Positions 11,841-23,353 of a stretch of DNA of 64,000 nt are shown here, in pieces. Source of the DNA: Biscogniauxia marginata (lineage: Eukaryota > Ascomycota > Sordariomycetes > Xylariales > Xylariaceae); contig MU404144.1 in the NCBI GenBank assembly GCA_022695795.1, forward strand, positions 1 through 64,000, given 5' to 3'. Below the pieces are notes generated by a model that saw only the letters and a list, made by a program, of their open reading frames with translations, was not told the origin of the DNA and did not search any database. A program made the translations under genes and the position numbers. Position 1 is the stretch's first letter. Every line of letters starts with the position of its first letter.

Positions 11841-12756
11841 CTACCAAAACAAGACTCTCCACCGCCAACCTCTCAAGACCTTCAGATCCTCATCCCCGAT
11901 GCCTTGATCGCCCCTCTCAATCTTGGCCGTGAGCTTCTTCAGCCTTTTGGAGACCGTCTTGGCGACCCTTAGCGACACTTCACTCTGGAAAACGTATAGG
12001 ACGGCTAGGACGAAGAAGGCTAAGGACGCTAGGGCGCCCTTGCCGCGCACCGAGTCGACAATCCGCGCTATAAGTGACTTGCTCTTCTTGAAGGCGTACT
12101 CGGTGTCGTTGGACTCCTTATCCTTTGAGGATCGCCGGAAAAGCTTCCTAACGGCGGGTATCAAGGACGCGCTAGATGGCAGCCATGAGCGAGCCTGTAT
12201 ACATATAGATGCACATACACATCCGTTCATGATACGGCATCATACAATATACCTAAATAACGGGGAATGATACGTGCTTGAGCATCGAGATCTCAGGGAA
12301 GGGAGTGGGGATTGATCCACGGAAATGGTAGATGGGCGGGGGTAAGGGAGCGCGGAGAGTAAGTGAAGTAGACGAGAAGGGAGAAGGGACCCACGCGATA
12401 CCGCCGAGGATCCATCGTCGCCACCGATTCGACTCGGCCGTCTTAACCAGTGTTGAGACCTCCCGGCGCAGGTTGTACAGGTCGCCGAGGACAAGGTCGT
12501 GCTGTGCACGTAGACGGCCGTCCTCGCCGCTATCGTAGTACCGTCGACGGTTCTGCAAGGCTGCGTACTCACGCAACGAGGACTCGCAAGCCGCCTTGGT
12601 AGAGCGCAGGTCCGTCTCTGTTCCCGCGTTCGCGAACGGCGTGGCTACCGAGCCCTCGAGTCGCGCGTCCGGTGGAGTTACCGCTGCCGGGAACGATGGG
12701 TTCGGGGTGGCCTGGGCTGCGGTGGCGGCAGTGGTGGTGGGATGTTGATATTCCAT
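11841..12756 (-). CDS. Uncharacterised single-pass membrane protein
   Basis: I do not recognise a named family. The N-terminal part, from the ATG at 12756 (MEYQHPTTTA), is Thr/Ala/Pro-rich. It is followed by a helical, charged stretch (LRREVSTLVKTAESNRWRRWIL). The C-terminal exon encodes IPAVRKLFRRSSKDKES, a hydrophobic helix GALASLAFFVLAVLYVFQ that is a good membrane segment, a basic VSKRLKKLTAKIERGDQG and the terminus WRWRVLFW. An intron is required between about 12380 and 12170 because frame and character change. The acceptor is probably the CAG at 12204, but the donor is uncertain (GTCCCT near 12387 and GTATCA near 12277 both keep phase). It converges with NUP49. Existence is well supported; the exact splice is not. 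Confidence 0.6.
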
Positions 12757-13281
12757 GACGTACCGTGCGTGCGGGACGAAAGACGAGGCGTAATTATAGG
12801 CGATCCGGCCGTCAAATCTAGATAAGCACACAACCAAACTATTGAGGGCAGAGCCCGTTCACTTATGGATGCACACTATTGAGAGGAGTCAATATCGAGG
12901 TCGGGTTAGCCGATGTGTATTACAATCGCGGAGACGAGACAGCTGTAACACATACAGGCGAGAAGACAAAAGAGAGTACAAAAAAGGTGGCTGGGTAGGT
13001 CTGTAAGTAGGGAGCATTCCGGGATTTGCCCGTACTTGGCGCAGACTAACGACGCCATGCGAAGGGCATCTGCATATGTGAACAGCTGACATGCTTACAT
13101 ACCTAGGTACATACCAGGTTACATACCAGGTAGGTAGGTAGAGACCCTACAGCAACCCCTCTTCCTCCCCCTTTTCTAGTGTTCGTTTATGCGTATGCGA
13201 TAGCTTGTATCTTGGCTTGTATCTCGTCTATGTGTCTATCACCTAACTTACAGGCGTATCTATCTACCATCCATTCGCATT
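12757..13281. other. Intergenic, with TAGGTAGG-type words
   Basis: No supported gene. Between 13100 and 13142 lies a cluster of ACCTAGGTACAT and ACCAGGTAGGTAGGTA words, a low-complexity motif recurring in other spacers of this window. Confidence 0.45.
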
Positions 13282-14556
13282 CTATGCCATGCCCATATCT
13301 CTCATCGCCCGAAACATCGTGTGTACATTACTGCGTCGGGGGTTGTTTTGCAGCGCGCGGCTGATCCCTTCCATCAGCCTGGCCCTGTGGAAGACAGGAA
13401 CAGAGTTATAGAGCGCCCGGAGCGTATCCAAGTGCCTCGGCGTGGTAGGCTGGAAGACTTTCGAGTAAGAAATGAAGAATACCATGAGATGTTCGGCTCT
13501 GTTGAAGAAGTCAAGTTCGTGGGCATCCATCAGATCCATCGCAAACTCGTCAATCTGTTGGAGGAGCTCATCGCTGCACCCCAGACCATGTTCAGAGTCG
13601 AGTGCGGCGCAGACCCCCAGGAAAAAGTCAAAAGCGCTCTGGTAGCAGGCTTCGTTGTCCCGGTACAGGAATGCCTGGGCTCTCTCGAAAAGGTACATGG
13701 AAGTACCGGTCATGCGGTACATCTCTAAGCCCCGAAAAATGTAATGGAGCGCATCTAGAGCGGAATCGGTCTCGTTGTCGGGCCCGATGTTTGGATACAG
13801 GGTCCGACCGAACGGATGCTGCCTAGTATTGGGTAACTGCTGGAGGATGTCGGCTCGGTTGCAGAGATAGACACCACCTCGCTCAAGGATCACCGTCACT
13901 GGCCGGTCGCGTAGCGTCGATCTCCAACCGGACTCGAACGGCGGTCGTGGCAGCCCAATATTCGGTGATGGTGGATACCATCGCGGCGGAAGCCCACCTG
14001 GAGGTGATCCTCTGCTAGGCATTCCTCTTGGTGGTGATGCTTGAGGCAACGAACCTTGAAAGGGTGTTCCATGATGCGGCGGTCTAAAGCTCGATGGCCC
14101 CTGCGGCGAAAATTCGAAGGGTGAACCCCCACGAGGCGAAACCCCCAGTATAGGTGGCTCTTGGTGTGATGATCCTCGTGAAGAGCGTCCTAGTGATGGG
14201 AGTTCCGGCGAGGGCAACATTTGCGCTGGTAGTTGAAAACTAGCCCATGGACTCCTAGACATGACTGTGGTTGATGGGTCAAGTTGTTCATTGCCGCTAA
14301 GGCTTATGATATACCCAGGAGGGGGTGCGCAATACATACTAGGGGCTCTTCTAAGACCTTGATACAGGGAATGATCAGTATGCTGGAAAACTACGAGCTT
14401 GATAGATAAGAGGTTGAAAGTGGAAGAGATGACGCTATGCAGGAACTTAATGAAAGGGTCGTGAGTAACGTTAGACTTACTAGGATTCTGGGAAGAGTGA
14501 GTGAGTTGTATGTGTTTGCCTGTGGAAGTATGACCACCCAGATTATCTACAAACAT
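13282..14556 (-). CDS. Proline/glycine-rich orphan protein with helical C-terminus
   Basis: This is a single open frame of 424 codons with no intron needed; I do not recognise it. Residues about 100-200 are low complexity, rich in Pro, Ser, Gly and Arg, with loose repeats of the type RGSPxGGLP, PQGPSSFRPP and PRGMPSRGSP. The last 200 residues are ordered and helical in character (RADILQQLPNTRQHPFGRTL, FERAQAFLYRDNEACYQSAF, LLQQIDEFAMDLMDAHELDF) and end in FRAMRDMGMA. No signal peptide or membrane segment stands out. A start at the internal MSRSPWASF is equally possible. The length of the open frame and the protein-like C-terminal composition argue that it is real. Confidence 0.6.
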   Translation of the reverse strand: MFVDNLGGHTSTGKHIQLTHSSQNPSKSNVTHDPFIKFLHSVISSTFNLLSIKLVVFQHTDHSLYQGLRRAPSMYCAPPPGYIISLSGNEQLDPSTTVMSRSPWASFQLPAQMLPSPELPSLGRSSRGSSHQEPPILGVSPRGGSPFEFSPQGPSSFRPPHHGTPFQGSLPQASPPRGMPSRGSPPGGLPPRWYPPSPNIGLPRPPFESGWRSTLRDRPVTVILERGGVYLCNRADILQQLPNTRQHPFGRTLYPNIGPDNETDSALDALHYIFRGLEMYRMTGTSMYLFERAQAFLYRDNEACYQSAFDFFLGVCAALDSEHGLGCSDELLQQIDEFAMDLMDAHELDFFNRAEHLMVFFISYSKVFQPTTPRHLDTLRALYNSVPVFHRARLMEGISRALQNNPRRSNVHTMFRAMRDMGMA

Positions 14557-14894
14557 CTTTCAGATCATACCTAGTCCCAAGGACCTGGGGAGGTGATCAG
14601 CAAAGCTCGGCTTCTCAGGTAACGAGATGTTGCATAGTGAGCGCACAACTTGTAACAAACAACACTAAATACCGAGACTACATATCAACTTTTGAAATAA
14701 TGTTAGTGTTCCCATTACCGAGTTAACTCGCCAATTCTCTCCACCACACATCGAAGTGTATTGATGTCAGTCACGATACAAAGTGTTTCTTTTCAAAACT
14801 TAAAATTTTGGTTACTATAAAATAGTTAAAAATTGTACCATTGAAAAATCCTACACAGTGATAATAATTTTTACATACCTACTTACCTAGTACT
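14557..14894. other. Intergenic
   Basis: About 340 bp upstream of the proline-rich gene, mildly AT-rich towards 14870, with an ACCTACTTACCTAG word at the right edge. Nothing else is recognised. Confidence 0.4.
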
Positions 14895-15355
14895 TGTAAC
14901 GACCCATCACGAGAATTAACATTATTTCAGGACTTGACTTTATACTTAGTATTAAACCTCGCCTCCGAACTACACTATAGTGCGTGAGAAGTACGATAAC
15001 GCACTAAAGCTAGATATCAAGATCTAGTTTGATTTATAACGACCTAGTTATAAGTTGCACAAGAAACAGCCTCACCGTCTCAAGGGAGGAGAAAATACCA
15101 AGGACGGCTACGTATTTATTTGAGTTCGATGTTATCTACCTAGTTATACTTTATCAACTTAGTCGAAACATAGGATTATAAAGTGCAAGACTATAGTGCT
15201 TCTTATAAATATTATATATTAAGTAAGTTTATAAACTATGCCAACATTATGGGACAAAGTATAAAAGCCCTTTCGCCTAGTAACTATTCTCTTTCTTTCC
15301 ACTTATACGTACTACATAGGTTACTTAGAAACACGGGGGCTCGTGAATAATTAAC
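14895..15355 (+). repeat. Possible solo LTR
   Basis: The segment begins TGTAACGACCCATCACGAG. It contains a TATA-like element in GTATAAAAGCCC near 15261, followed by a pyrimidine-rich initiator-like stretch (TTCTCTTTCTTTCC). CTCGTG near 15350 mirrors the opening CACGAG. That arrangement is typical of fungal Ty3/gypsy LTRs. No internal retrotransposon domain or second LTR was found next to it, so if real it is a solo copy. The right boundary is approximate and no target duplication could be shown. Confidence 0.35.
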
Positions 15356-15732
15356 CTTGATATCACCTTTAAATTACCTTGTTCCAGGCATGCACCTGCA
15401 AACATCAAGCCTACAAATTCCCAGCACGCCTAAGGGCCCCTTTCTAGTCATCCTAGCTTGTTTACGAACAAAGTAATATATTGACCAACTAGGTACCCAG
15501 TATTTTAATGCGGTGATTATGGGTAGGCCTTTAATCTCCAGGCAGCAAATCCTATTTACGAGACATTAACGTGGTGAGTCTCCCAAGGTAGGCCGCGTAT
15601 CAGGTAACCGACAGGATAGTCTCCGAGTATATGTACTTATAAGTTCACCTACTCTCTAGGAGTGTTCTCTTATATGTCCTCCGTATTTGCTTCCTGGTAT
15701 CACGTACATAACCCACCCCCTTGCCTCCTTTA

Positions 15733-15759
15733 AACAACAACAACAACAACAACAACAAC
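15733..15759. repeat. (CAA)n microsatellite
   Basis: This is a perfect run of about nine CAA/AAC triplets. It is not inside a supported gene. Confidence 0.9.
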
Positions 15760-16019
15760 CACAAGCATGGTTGGTAACAGCATCAAGGTCTACGAGGATG
15801 TCGAGCAATCTGCAACTATGCAAGTCTGACAGAAGCAGGAACATTATACCCGTGACTTAACTGCTCGGCCAGTCACTCTCTTGCCCTATAGAGCACAAGT
15901 CACACGAAAAACCAAGGATAACACCTTAAAGTAAACCACCCCGATTCCTTAAGAACATCATGCTACGTGCATGGGCGTCAACTTTGACTTGTCAATTCTA
16001 GCCGGGTGTTAATTAAGTC

Positions 16020-16837
16020 ATGATTGTTGGCCTGACCCCAACCCTTGACAAGAAGTCGACCATAATCGGAGGTACCGGTTACGCCATCATTAGCAACATC
16101 GCTGTCGAGATACCACTAAATCGAGACGCACTACAAGCTCTCTATCCTGATTTGGACGGCGACTATGATGAGTTTGACACGAAGGTCGATTCTGAGATAG
16201 CTTTCAATGTGGAAGTTTAGGAAAATAATGACTTGAAGACAGTTCAAGACAAGCTATGTCACTTGGGCGATGCATAAAAGCGTGCCTACGAGATTGTGCG
16301 AAGTGCCCGACGCCGCCTGGAAGTATTGGATTCCTACGGGAACCCACGAACGGTCGGGAAAGGCAAGGTCAGTAATGAAGAAGGCATAGAGACGTATACG
16401 ATCCAGTTGCAAAAGATTGTCTAGGATTTAATAGTTGGCGAGATCTGGAATCGTGATATCGCCATGGTACCCGCCAACTCAGGGGTTCTATGTTTTGATG
16501 GCCGTCTCACGAATCGCATTTTAGAGACACGGTCCAATTACAAGATCATATTATCGACTTCGTAGGCCGACTTTTCGGGCTTTAATGATGTGATTCCCTC
16601 GTTGACACACTGGCGTGTTCGCCTGACTAGCAAAGGTAGCCCCAGAACTTACAGATGTCATGTTATGTACTCTCGCGCGAAGAGATCTTTCGAAGAACAA
16701 ATAACGCATCTCAACTACTGCATATTACCTTTGAGGAAGTTGGCTTCACCACTACCTACGACTTGCCCGGTTTGAAGCACCTTATACCCTTCCTCGACAG
16801 GTTCCAAGCAACGGGTTGCCCGCATCACGTTTTCTAA
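16020..16837 (+). pseudogene. Decayed protein-coding gene of unknown family
   Basis: A protein-like frame opens at 16020 with VGLTPTLDKKSTIIGGTGYA and EIPLNRDALQALYPDLDGDY. It runs on through in-frame stops near 16218 (TAG), 16276 (TAA), 16423 (TAG) and 16563 (TAG) to about 16640, still with reasonable composition (LEVLDSYGNPRTVGKGKV, VPANSGVLCFDGRLTNRILE). It then continues in another frame, SREEIFRRTNNASQLLHITF, to a stop at 16837. Each stop could arise from CAG or CAA by one C to T change, which would fit RIP on a duplicated gene. I cannot name the family. No intact copy is present in the window. Confidence 0.5.
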
Positions 16838-19800
16838 TATGGCCTTCAGCCATACCGTTGTTGCCAAGCATAAGTCGGCTGCCTACCTCAAGCTAGGGCG
16901 CGCAACAGCAGCAGGCTTACACCCTGTCGCGTTGCAGCTCCGACAGCGCTTTCAGTCTCCGTAGTGTTAAAAATAGCAAGCCCGTGCGGATCACCGTAGA
17001 CCAGGACAGTCAGCGAGGAGGAATGCCTGCGCGTCGACATCCTCCAACCCGAGTGATTAACGATCGGGAGGCTCGCTGTTGGCTATCGGAATGGCATATC
17101 GGACCTGATCTTGGGATGGTATAACATGGGCTAAGGCGGACGCGATGTTGGAGAAGGATGGCGGGGTTGTGTGGGATGCCACGCTGAATGCTGGAAGCAC
17201 GACCGTGTGGAATCATAATGGTCTCACCGTATCTATACTGATGAAAAATACCACACATGTTGCTACTATATAGTGATGTCATCAATAAGCTGAGCCCTTA
17301 ACCAAGTAGGTTGGACTTAAATGTAACATGGAAAACATGTTGCTCGAGGAGATATCGTACAAGGCAGGGGGGGGGGGGGGTAATCTATATCTTGTTCAAT
17401 AAGTTTGTGGTTCTATGATTATGACTTTCCCAGCAAAGCCACCCTAAAAGAATATCACCCATGTCCTGATAAATTGACAGAACTCTCATTCTGATTAAAG
17501 GATATGGCTATTACCATGAAGGTTGGTTTCCGCTTCAAACTTCTGTGGGGGATGAATGCAAGGGAATGTATCGCAAGATAGTTGTAGACTTGGGGAGGTA
17601 ATGCTACTTCTGTCGAGTGTGTTGACCGTCAACGAAGGACTAGATAAGATGATACGTGAATAAGAATCTAGACAAGCTCGCGCTTTCGTACGTCTTCCCT
17701 TACCACGAATACGGAAATCGCTCTTCATACAGTCCTTTTCGAGCGTTGTAACGAAACATCCACAGTCTTGAGTCTTGTAACCCGTTGACTCTTCAAATCA
17801 TGAAATCCCATGCAGGTTATCGGAACGATTTCCGATGAGGGTCTATAATATCCTGGTGACGAAGGACTTACTTACTGATGAGAAAGGGGAACTGTAAATA
17901 TCGGAGTAATTATATGGGCATTTGACAGACGATGTGGTGGTGGTGTGCATATTGCACGCTCTTGATGATCCACGATGAAGAAACACACAAGGCGATGACG
18001 CATTGTGTCCCATTACAATCATACGACACGACGCCCGTGCCTCCTAGTCTGTCCGAGTTGCTGCTGACGAAACTCAAGTCTACCGGGATTTGGGGGTACA
18101 AGCCCGTGTGTAAGCTCTCGGGCGTCAATACGGAACAACCGTCAAGATAGGTGCAGGTAATAAGCATAAAGCATCAGATATGCCTGTTTCGGGACTGTTT
18201 CAACAATATTGCTGCCTTTATAATGTTGGGGATGTGGCGTTACCAACTGCTACACTAGCAACGAATGAAGTTGACCGATAATACAGATAGAGGCTATTCA
18301 CCTTAGGTACCTACCTAGGTAGGTATTGAATGGAATGGGGCACATATCTAGCAATGAATTGGCAAGGCGGCTGTTGACAAGAAGTTGTGCTTATCTGTTC
18401 GGGTTGGGCGATATGATTCGGCTCCGGGTTAGCCGGTTGTTAACCACTACCTAAGGTAAGGAGCGGGAGGTGGTATATGTAGACTTTGAGCCCCCTTCGT
18501 CATAGGAGAAATATGGAAAATTGAAATTTCTGGATCGACTTGGGATGATGACCATGGCGTGGCGTGTGTGATCAATTCCGTCGCGCGACGCCGGGGTGGG
18601 TTGTCAAATATCCGGTGGCAACTTAGGAGGATATCCCTTAACACACAAACACAACCCTTATATGCTTCTACTGGACACCGACCGAATATTATATGCCACG
18701 TGCCTTTTATCACTTTACTCGTCTCGATGCCATTAACCGAACGTTCTGGTTGTAAGGTGTGATGGAATCGGCAAGTATTCACCACCCCTTCAAATGGGGA
18801 GGCCAGAGGATCCTAATTTGAAATTCCCTCGGCCCACTCCGCCTCTTGAAGACAACAGCGACGGACCCGCGGAATATGGAGCGGACTAGGTTAGAGAAAT
18901 TCAACCTTACCGAGGGAACCGCAGTGCTATTGAGCTGCGGCCCAACACGAGGAGAGATATAATGTTCCCTTAACAGCTGATACAGCTTAAGAGCGATTTG
19001 GCTGTAAATAGGAGAGACGACCCGGTGCCAAGGAAAAATATACTGCTGCTATTTACGTTTCCGAAATGGCGGCCATCCCCTCGGCCTTGAGTGGAATGAG
19101 CGACAGATATGGACACCCACGTAGGTTAGTTAGGTGCGTTTGCGGAGGGAATCTTTATTTAGTCAGATAAACCGACCAGCTACATCCACACCGCGAGATC
19201 CGCATTTACACTAAGGTACATCCATATCCCAATTGCGAGTTCCGTCTACCGTAGTTCCAAGTAGCTAGCCTATCAGCCAGGAAGTAGAAATTCGTTCATT
19301 CTACTAGATGAAAACGCTCTCGTGTTCGGTCGATAGTCGGGGGAGAGGGAGGAAGGAAGGGGAAAATGTGTGAACCAGGCCGGAGTCTGAAGGAGAATGG
19401 AGTGACCACCATCTTGGTAGAAGCCAGTGCGGCCGGACAAATTCGTAAAGCCGGTTGCTCCGAGGCTTTCGTGTCACTTTAAGGGAGCGCGCGCGCCTCC
19501 GAAGCACGATGGAACAAAGCATTCTCTGGCACACATCTCTTGTCAATTTCCCCGTTGGATTGTAGATCCAGTACGGGTTTAGACTTCTGACGGTCCCGTT
19601 TCGCTCCTTTAAATGAGACATGAATGCGAGATCGGCATTTTGAGACACCTTTTTGAGCAGCGGCCCGGCAGTTTCGGTCCTCGGAATTGAACATAGGTGT
19701 ACATATACCTAATTACTGTAGATGGATGGTAATGTTGGCTCTAACAATTAACGAATCCGGATCCATAAGCGGGAAGAGAGCGAAAAGAAAAATTGACGCA

Positions 19801-22800
19801 GTGGTATCGCGTAAAACGCGGGTTCTCGAAACACGCGATCTGGGGTCAAAGTCCAGGAAAGACAGAGCCGGCCAAGCGCAATTTTAAATTGTTGCTAAAA
19901 ACGACAGCATGGGTAGTATGTAAGGCTCGAGGGTTTGGGGTCGGGAAAGTACCTAAACCGCAATGATAGCAGCCTTGAGATCTTAGCCAAGATTGGATAC
20001 ATATGTATCCCTGTGGAGAGCGAAGTCTGGTCAGCTCCAATGAATGGATTGTGTGCGGAGATGTAGGGAGGGCGAACGAGGAGCCGGCCGGTGCGACGCC
20101 CGAGATGAATACTCTTCTTCCCCGGCAAAGACCGGTATGACGAACTTGGCTTACTGTATCGGGTTTGGAAGGTCTATATTTTACGAGGCCGCGTAAACAA
20201 AATGAGTATGGGGCAGGGACATCTTTCGATGCCTATTGAGAGAGCCAATATACACTATATATGTGATGGATACCGGCATGTAGTTTCCGTCTCTCTGGCT
20301 GTCTTTGTAGGCTGGGGCACTTTTCCTGTAAGACTACGGAGCAAGAAGTGCTACACCTATCACTTCTTAGAGAATTGGGGAGGGGGATGGATGGGAGAAA
20401 AGGCCCGTGTCATGAGCGCCCAAATAGGTACCAGCGAGGTCTTCGGCAGCTCCACCTCCTTCCGGTAAGCTCAGACAGACCTTTTGGGGGGGAACAAGGT
20501 CAGAAATGAGATTAGGGGCTCTTTCCAGGCTGTCAGGAACTTGCGATATGGTAGTAAAAATATGTCGTGCAAACGGGCATGACAATCGTGACCTTCTGTT
20601 TCCTTGCCCTGGCAAGCTTGTAAAGTGGTGAACTAATGACGGCGGATTGAGGACCGGTGAGGGAACAAAAATAGGTACGAGGCACACGCCCCAGGCCGCC
20701 GAGGTGCTGAGCGTGGGCGGTTCTCGGTTGAACAGGATTCGTTGGCTTTTGGCCATTAAAAAGTTTCGGCGGCAATGCCTTACCTACAGCTAGAACGAAG
20801 CTACAGGGGGTACTGATTCGGGTAACATGCTTGGCGGATGCCCCAGCCATCGGTAACATTGAAGGAGGGCGTCCCGGTTTTTCGCATGAGAGGCCTCGGG
20901 TCGTGATAGCAGGCGACTCCCGACTGGCACAGATATATAACATATTTATCTGTACTTATCCATCACACGAGATAGGCGATGAGGATGGCAACGACGACGA
21001 TGATCTAGGACGTTGATAACCCCCCCACCCAATGAAACGCGATTGGAATAATAGAGAGGTAGATGTGTAAATAGTGTGGGTGGTGGCGGAACTTGGGGGA
21101 CCTGATAAAGGACGGGCGAAGCGACAAGTTCGGGCGGACGCAAAGACTAGTCCGGCACCGCCGCTTGGAGGACTTCAAGTTTGTTAGGGAAGCATCGCCG
21201 CTAAAACAATCCTTGCGCACACCATTTCAATAGGTGATCAATCGACCCGGGCGACACGCTACCGCGCATGGGCCGGATCGAGCAACGAGTGTCAATTTGT
21301 AAGAATACGTAGTACAGTACCGGAGTACGGACGACGGGTCTCGTACGGGAAGTCCCATCTAACCTGCGAATAGACGCGACGAAGGGCATGGCTACGTAAG
21401 CAAAGTGCCTCCGGATGCAGGGCCAATCACAGCGCCGGGCTTTTTTCGTGTTCCGCGTCGGTGAGTGCAATCAAGCCATTCATGGTGCCTAAGGATGTCA
21501 TGCCACGGAGAGAAAGAGAGAGATCGTGTGTTCCGTCCGGGGGGGTTTCTCTGTCGGAGTTGAGAGTGTCGCCCTCCATTTCAGCTTTCCTATCTGTCTA
21601 TGCGCCAGCTGCATAAATAGCTATGTAGGTTAGTTATAGAGGTATATATATATATAGGTATGTACTGCTACCTTTCACATAATAGAACCAGTTTTCTAGG
21701 ACCGTGTTGTCTTGGCCGCCGACATGGCACGAAGATCGAACGGTAAGATGACTTGGGGTGCAGTGACCCCTAGACCATCCCTACCTTACACACTAGCAGC
21801 CTACCTAGACGGCATCTCCTGTTAGGCTAACAAGTGTTTAGGTAAAATAAGATAGTTAGAAATAAAACATCATCCTATGCAAACACAGTAGTTACCTACA
21901 TGGCAGGTTAGGTATTGTGGTGTGGGTAACTAACTGGCTGGATGATCAACAGCGAGGAGAAGAATACCATGAAGAAGAAGAAGAAAAATAAGAAAAGGTA
22001 CTAACTACATAATGCCACCTACCTACATACATACCTAGTATGTACATCCCGTCTTACAGTAGAGTGCAGTGAGAGTCCCGGCAAATGACAAGGGCCGATC
22101 CGCCCCAGACCTTCAAGTTGCCCGTGGTCGAGAAGCAACAGGACCTAGGAGGAACTCAACAGGCGGACGGACAGTTTTACACTCAATCATCCAACCTCCA
22201 CTACATGCATGTACGTACCTACATGTCGACATGTAAGTCGAGTTACAAGGCATGTAGCACTTGCTATCTTCCAAACACTTCCCTGGAAGTATTTCGAGAT
22301 AGCTAAAGACAAAAAAAAAGGTCAAATCCTCGATAATCATTCACAGTTCATTTGATACTTAGGATGCAACATCAATAAATTAACGAGAGCACTGCGTTGC
22401 GTGTCAGGTATTGTACAATACTGTATATACAGTACTTGCATTGCACTTCCCTAGGTTAGGTGTGGTGTAGTGTAGGTAGGTAGTGACCTAAGTTAGGCCC
22501 CAAGCTGGCTGGCTGGCGGCCGCTATAAGGCGCGTGTGGTGTAGGAGGTACGGAAGGGTCCCGTCGCACATTCCCACATTTTCGAAGAAAAAGGAAGAGC
22601 CGGGGAGCCGTAGACCCGTAGACCCGAGACTGCTAAAATTAATAATTCTTTTTTGAATTTCGAGCCTCGTTTCTTTCCCTGCCCCGATCGATCGCGCGCG
22701 CTGGCCCCGGATTTCCTCTCCTGCCCTCGCACCTCTGCTCCCGTCCTTCTTTCTCCCTCCTCTCTTTTCCCTCTCTGCCCATCTCGTCGTCGTCCTCCTT

Positions 22801-23353
22801 TCTTTTCAACTTTCCTTTTTTCTTCTTCTAATCCACAATTTCCCGCATCGGTGTGCCTAACTAATTACCTTCTTGTTCTTACACATCCATCAATCTATAT
22901 CCATCGACCCAGGTTTAGCTATTCGGTCGCCCGATAAGTCGGTCTGTGTGCACCGCCCGCCTGGCCATAGTCGTGCCCTTTTTTAGCTCCTAGAGTTTCG
23001 CTCTCCCGGATTCTAGGGCTATCCAGGGAGAAATCCGTAGAGAGAGAGGGGGGGGAAGCTGCTAGGATTTACTAGCCGTCCCTTTTTATTTTCCTCCTTG
23101 TATTATTTTATTGCCTTTTTTAAATCCTCTCTCCCCTGCGTCCCCCTTCCTCCACTCCCGACCGAAACTCCCACAACAAAATTTCCATCCACCGCACCGA
23201 ACAACCACCGTCTTCCCCCGTCCTCCTCCGCTTCTTCACCACACCTCTACAACAACTCTTCAACCTGTTACCGGACCTACCTTCGGAGCACCTTTCTATT
23301 ACTGTCAAGACCTTGTTCTATTTGTCTGTCGCCTACAACACGTTACCATCGCC
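16838..23353. other. 6.5-kb region without a supported gene
   Basis: Only short, unconserved frames occur on either strand. Visible features are a run of 14 G at 17367-17380, palindromic ACCTACCTAGGTAGGT words (about 18305-18323, 22018-22038, 22480-22486), and a CT-rich stretch at 22700-23250 just before the Zn2Cys6 regulator. That stretch probably includes the promoter and long 5' leader of the regulator. No tRNA-like B box or other RNA gene was recognised. Confidence 0.5.

Noticed and set aside
19304..21470. Several minus-strand frames of 65-136 codons
   Set aside because: Composition is not protein-like, there are no recognised motifs, and they overlap one another in different frames.
23111..23353. 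Upstream extension of the Zn2Cys6 regulator
   Set aside because: A Pro/Ser/Thr translation of a CT-rich leader; the ATG at 23354 immediately precedes the zinc cluster as in the family.
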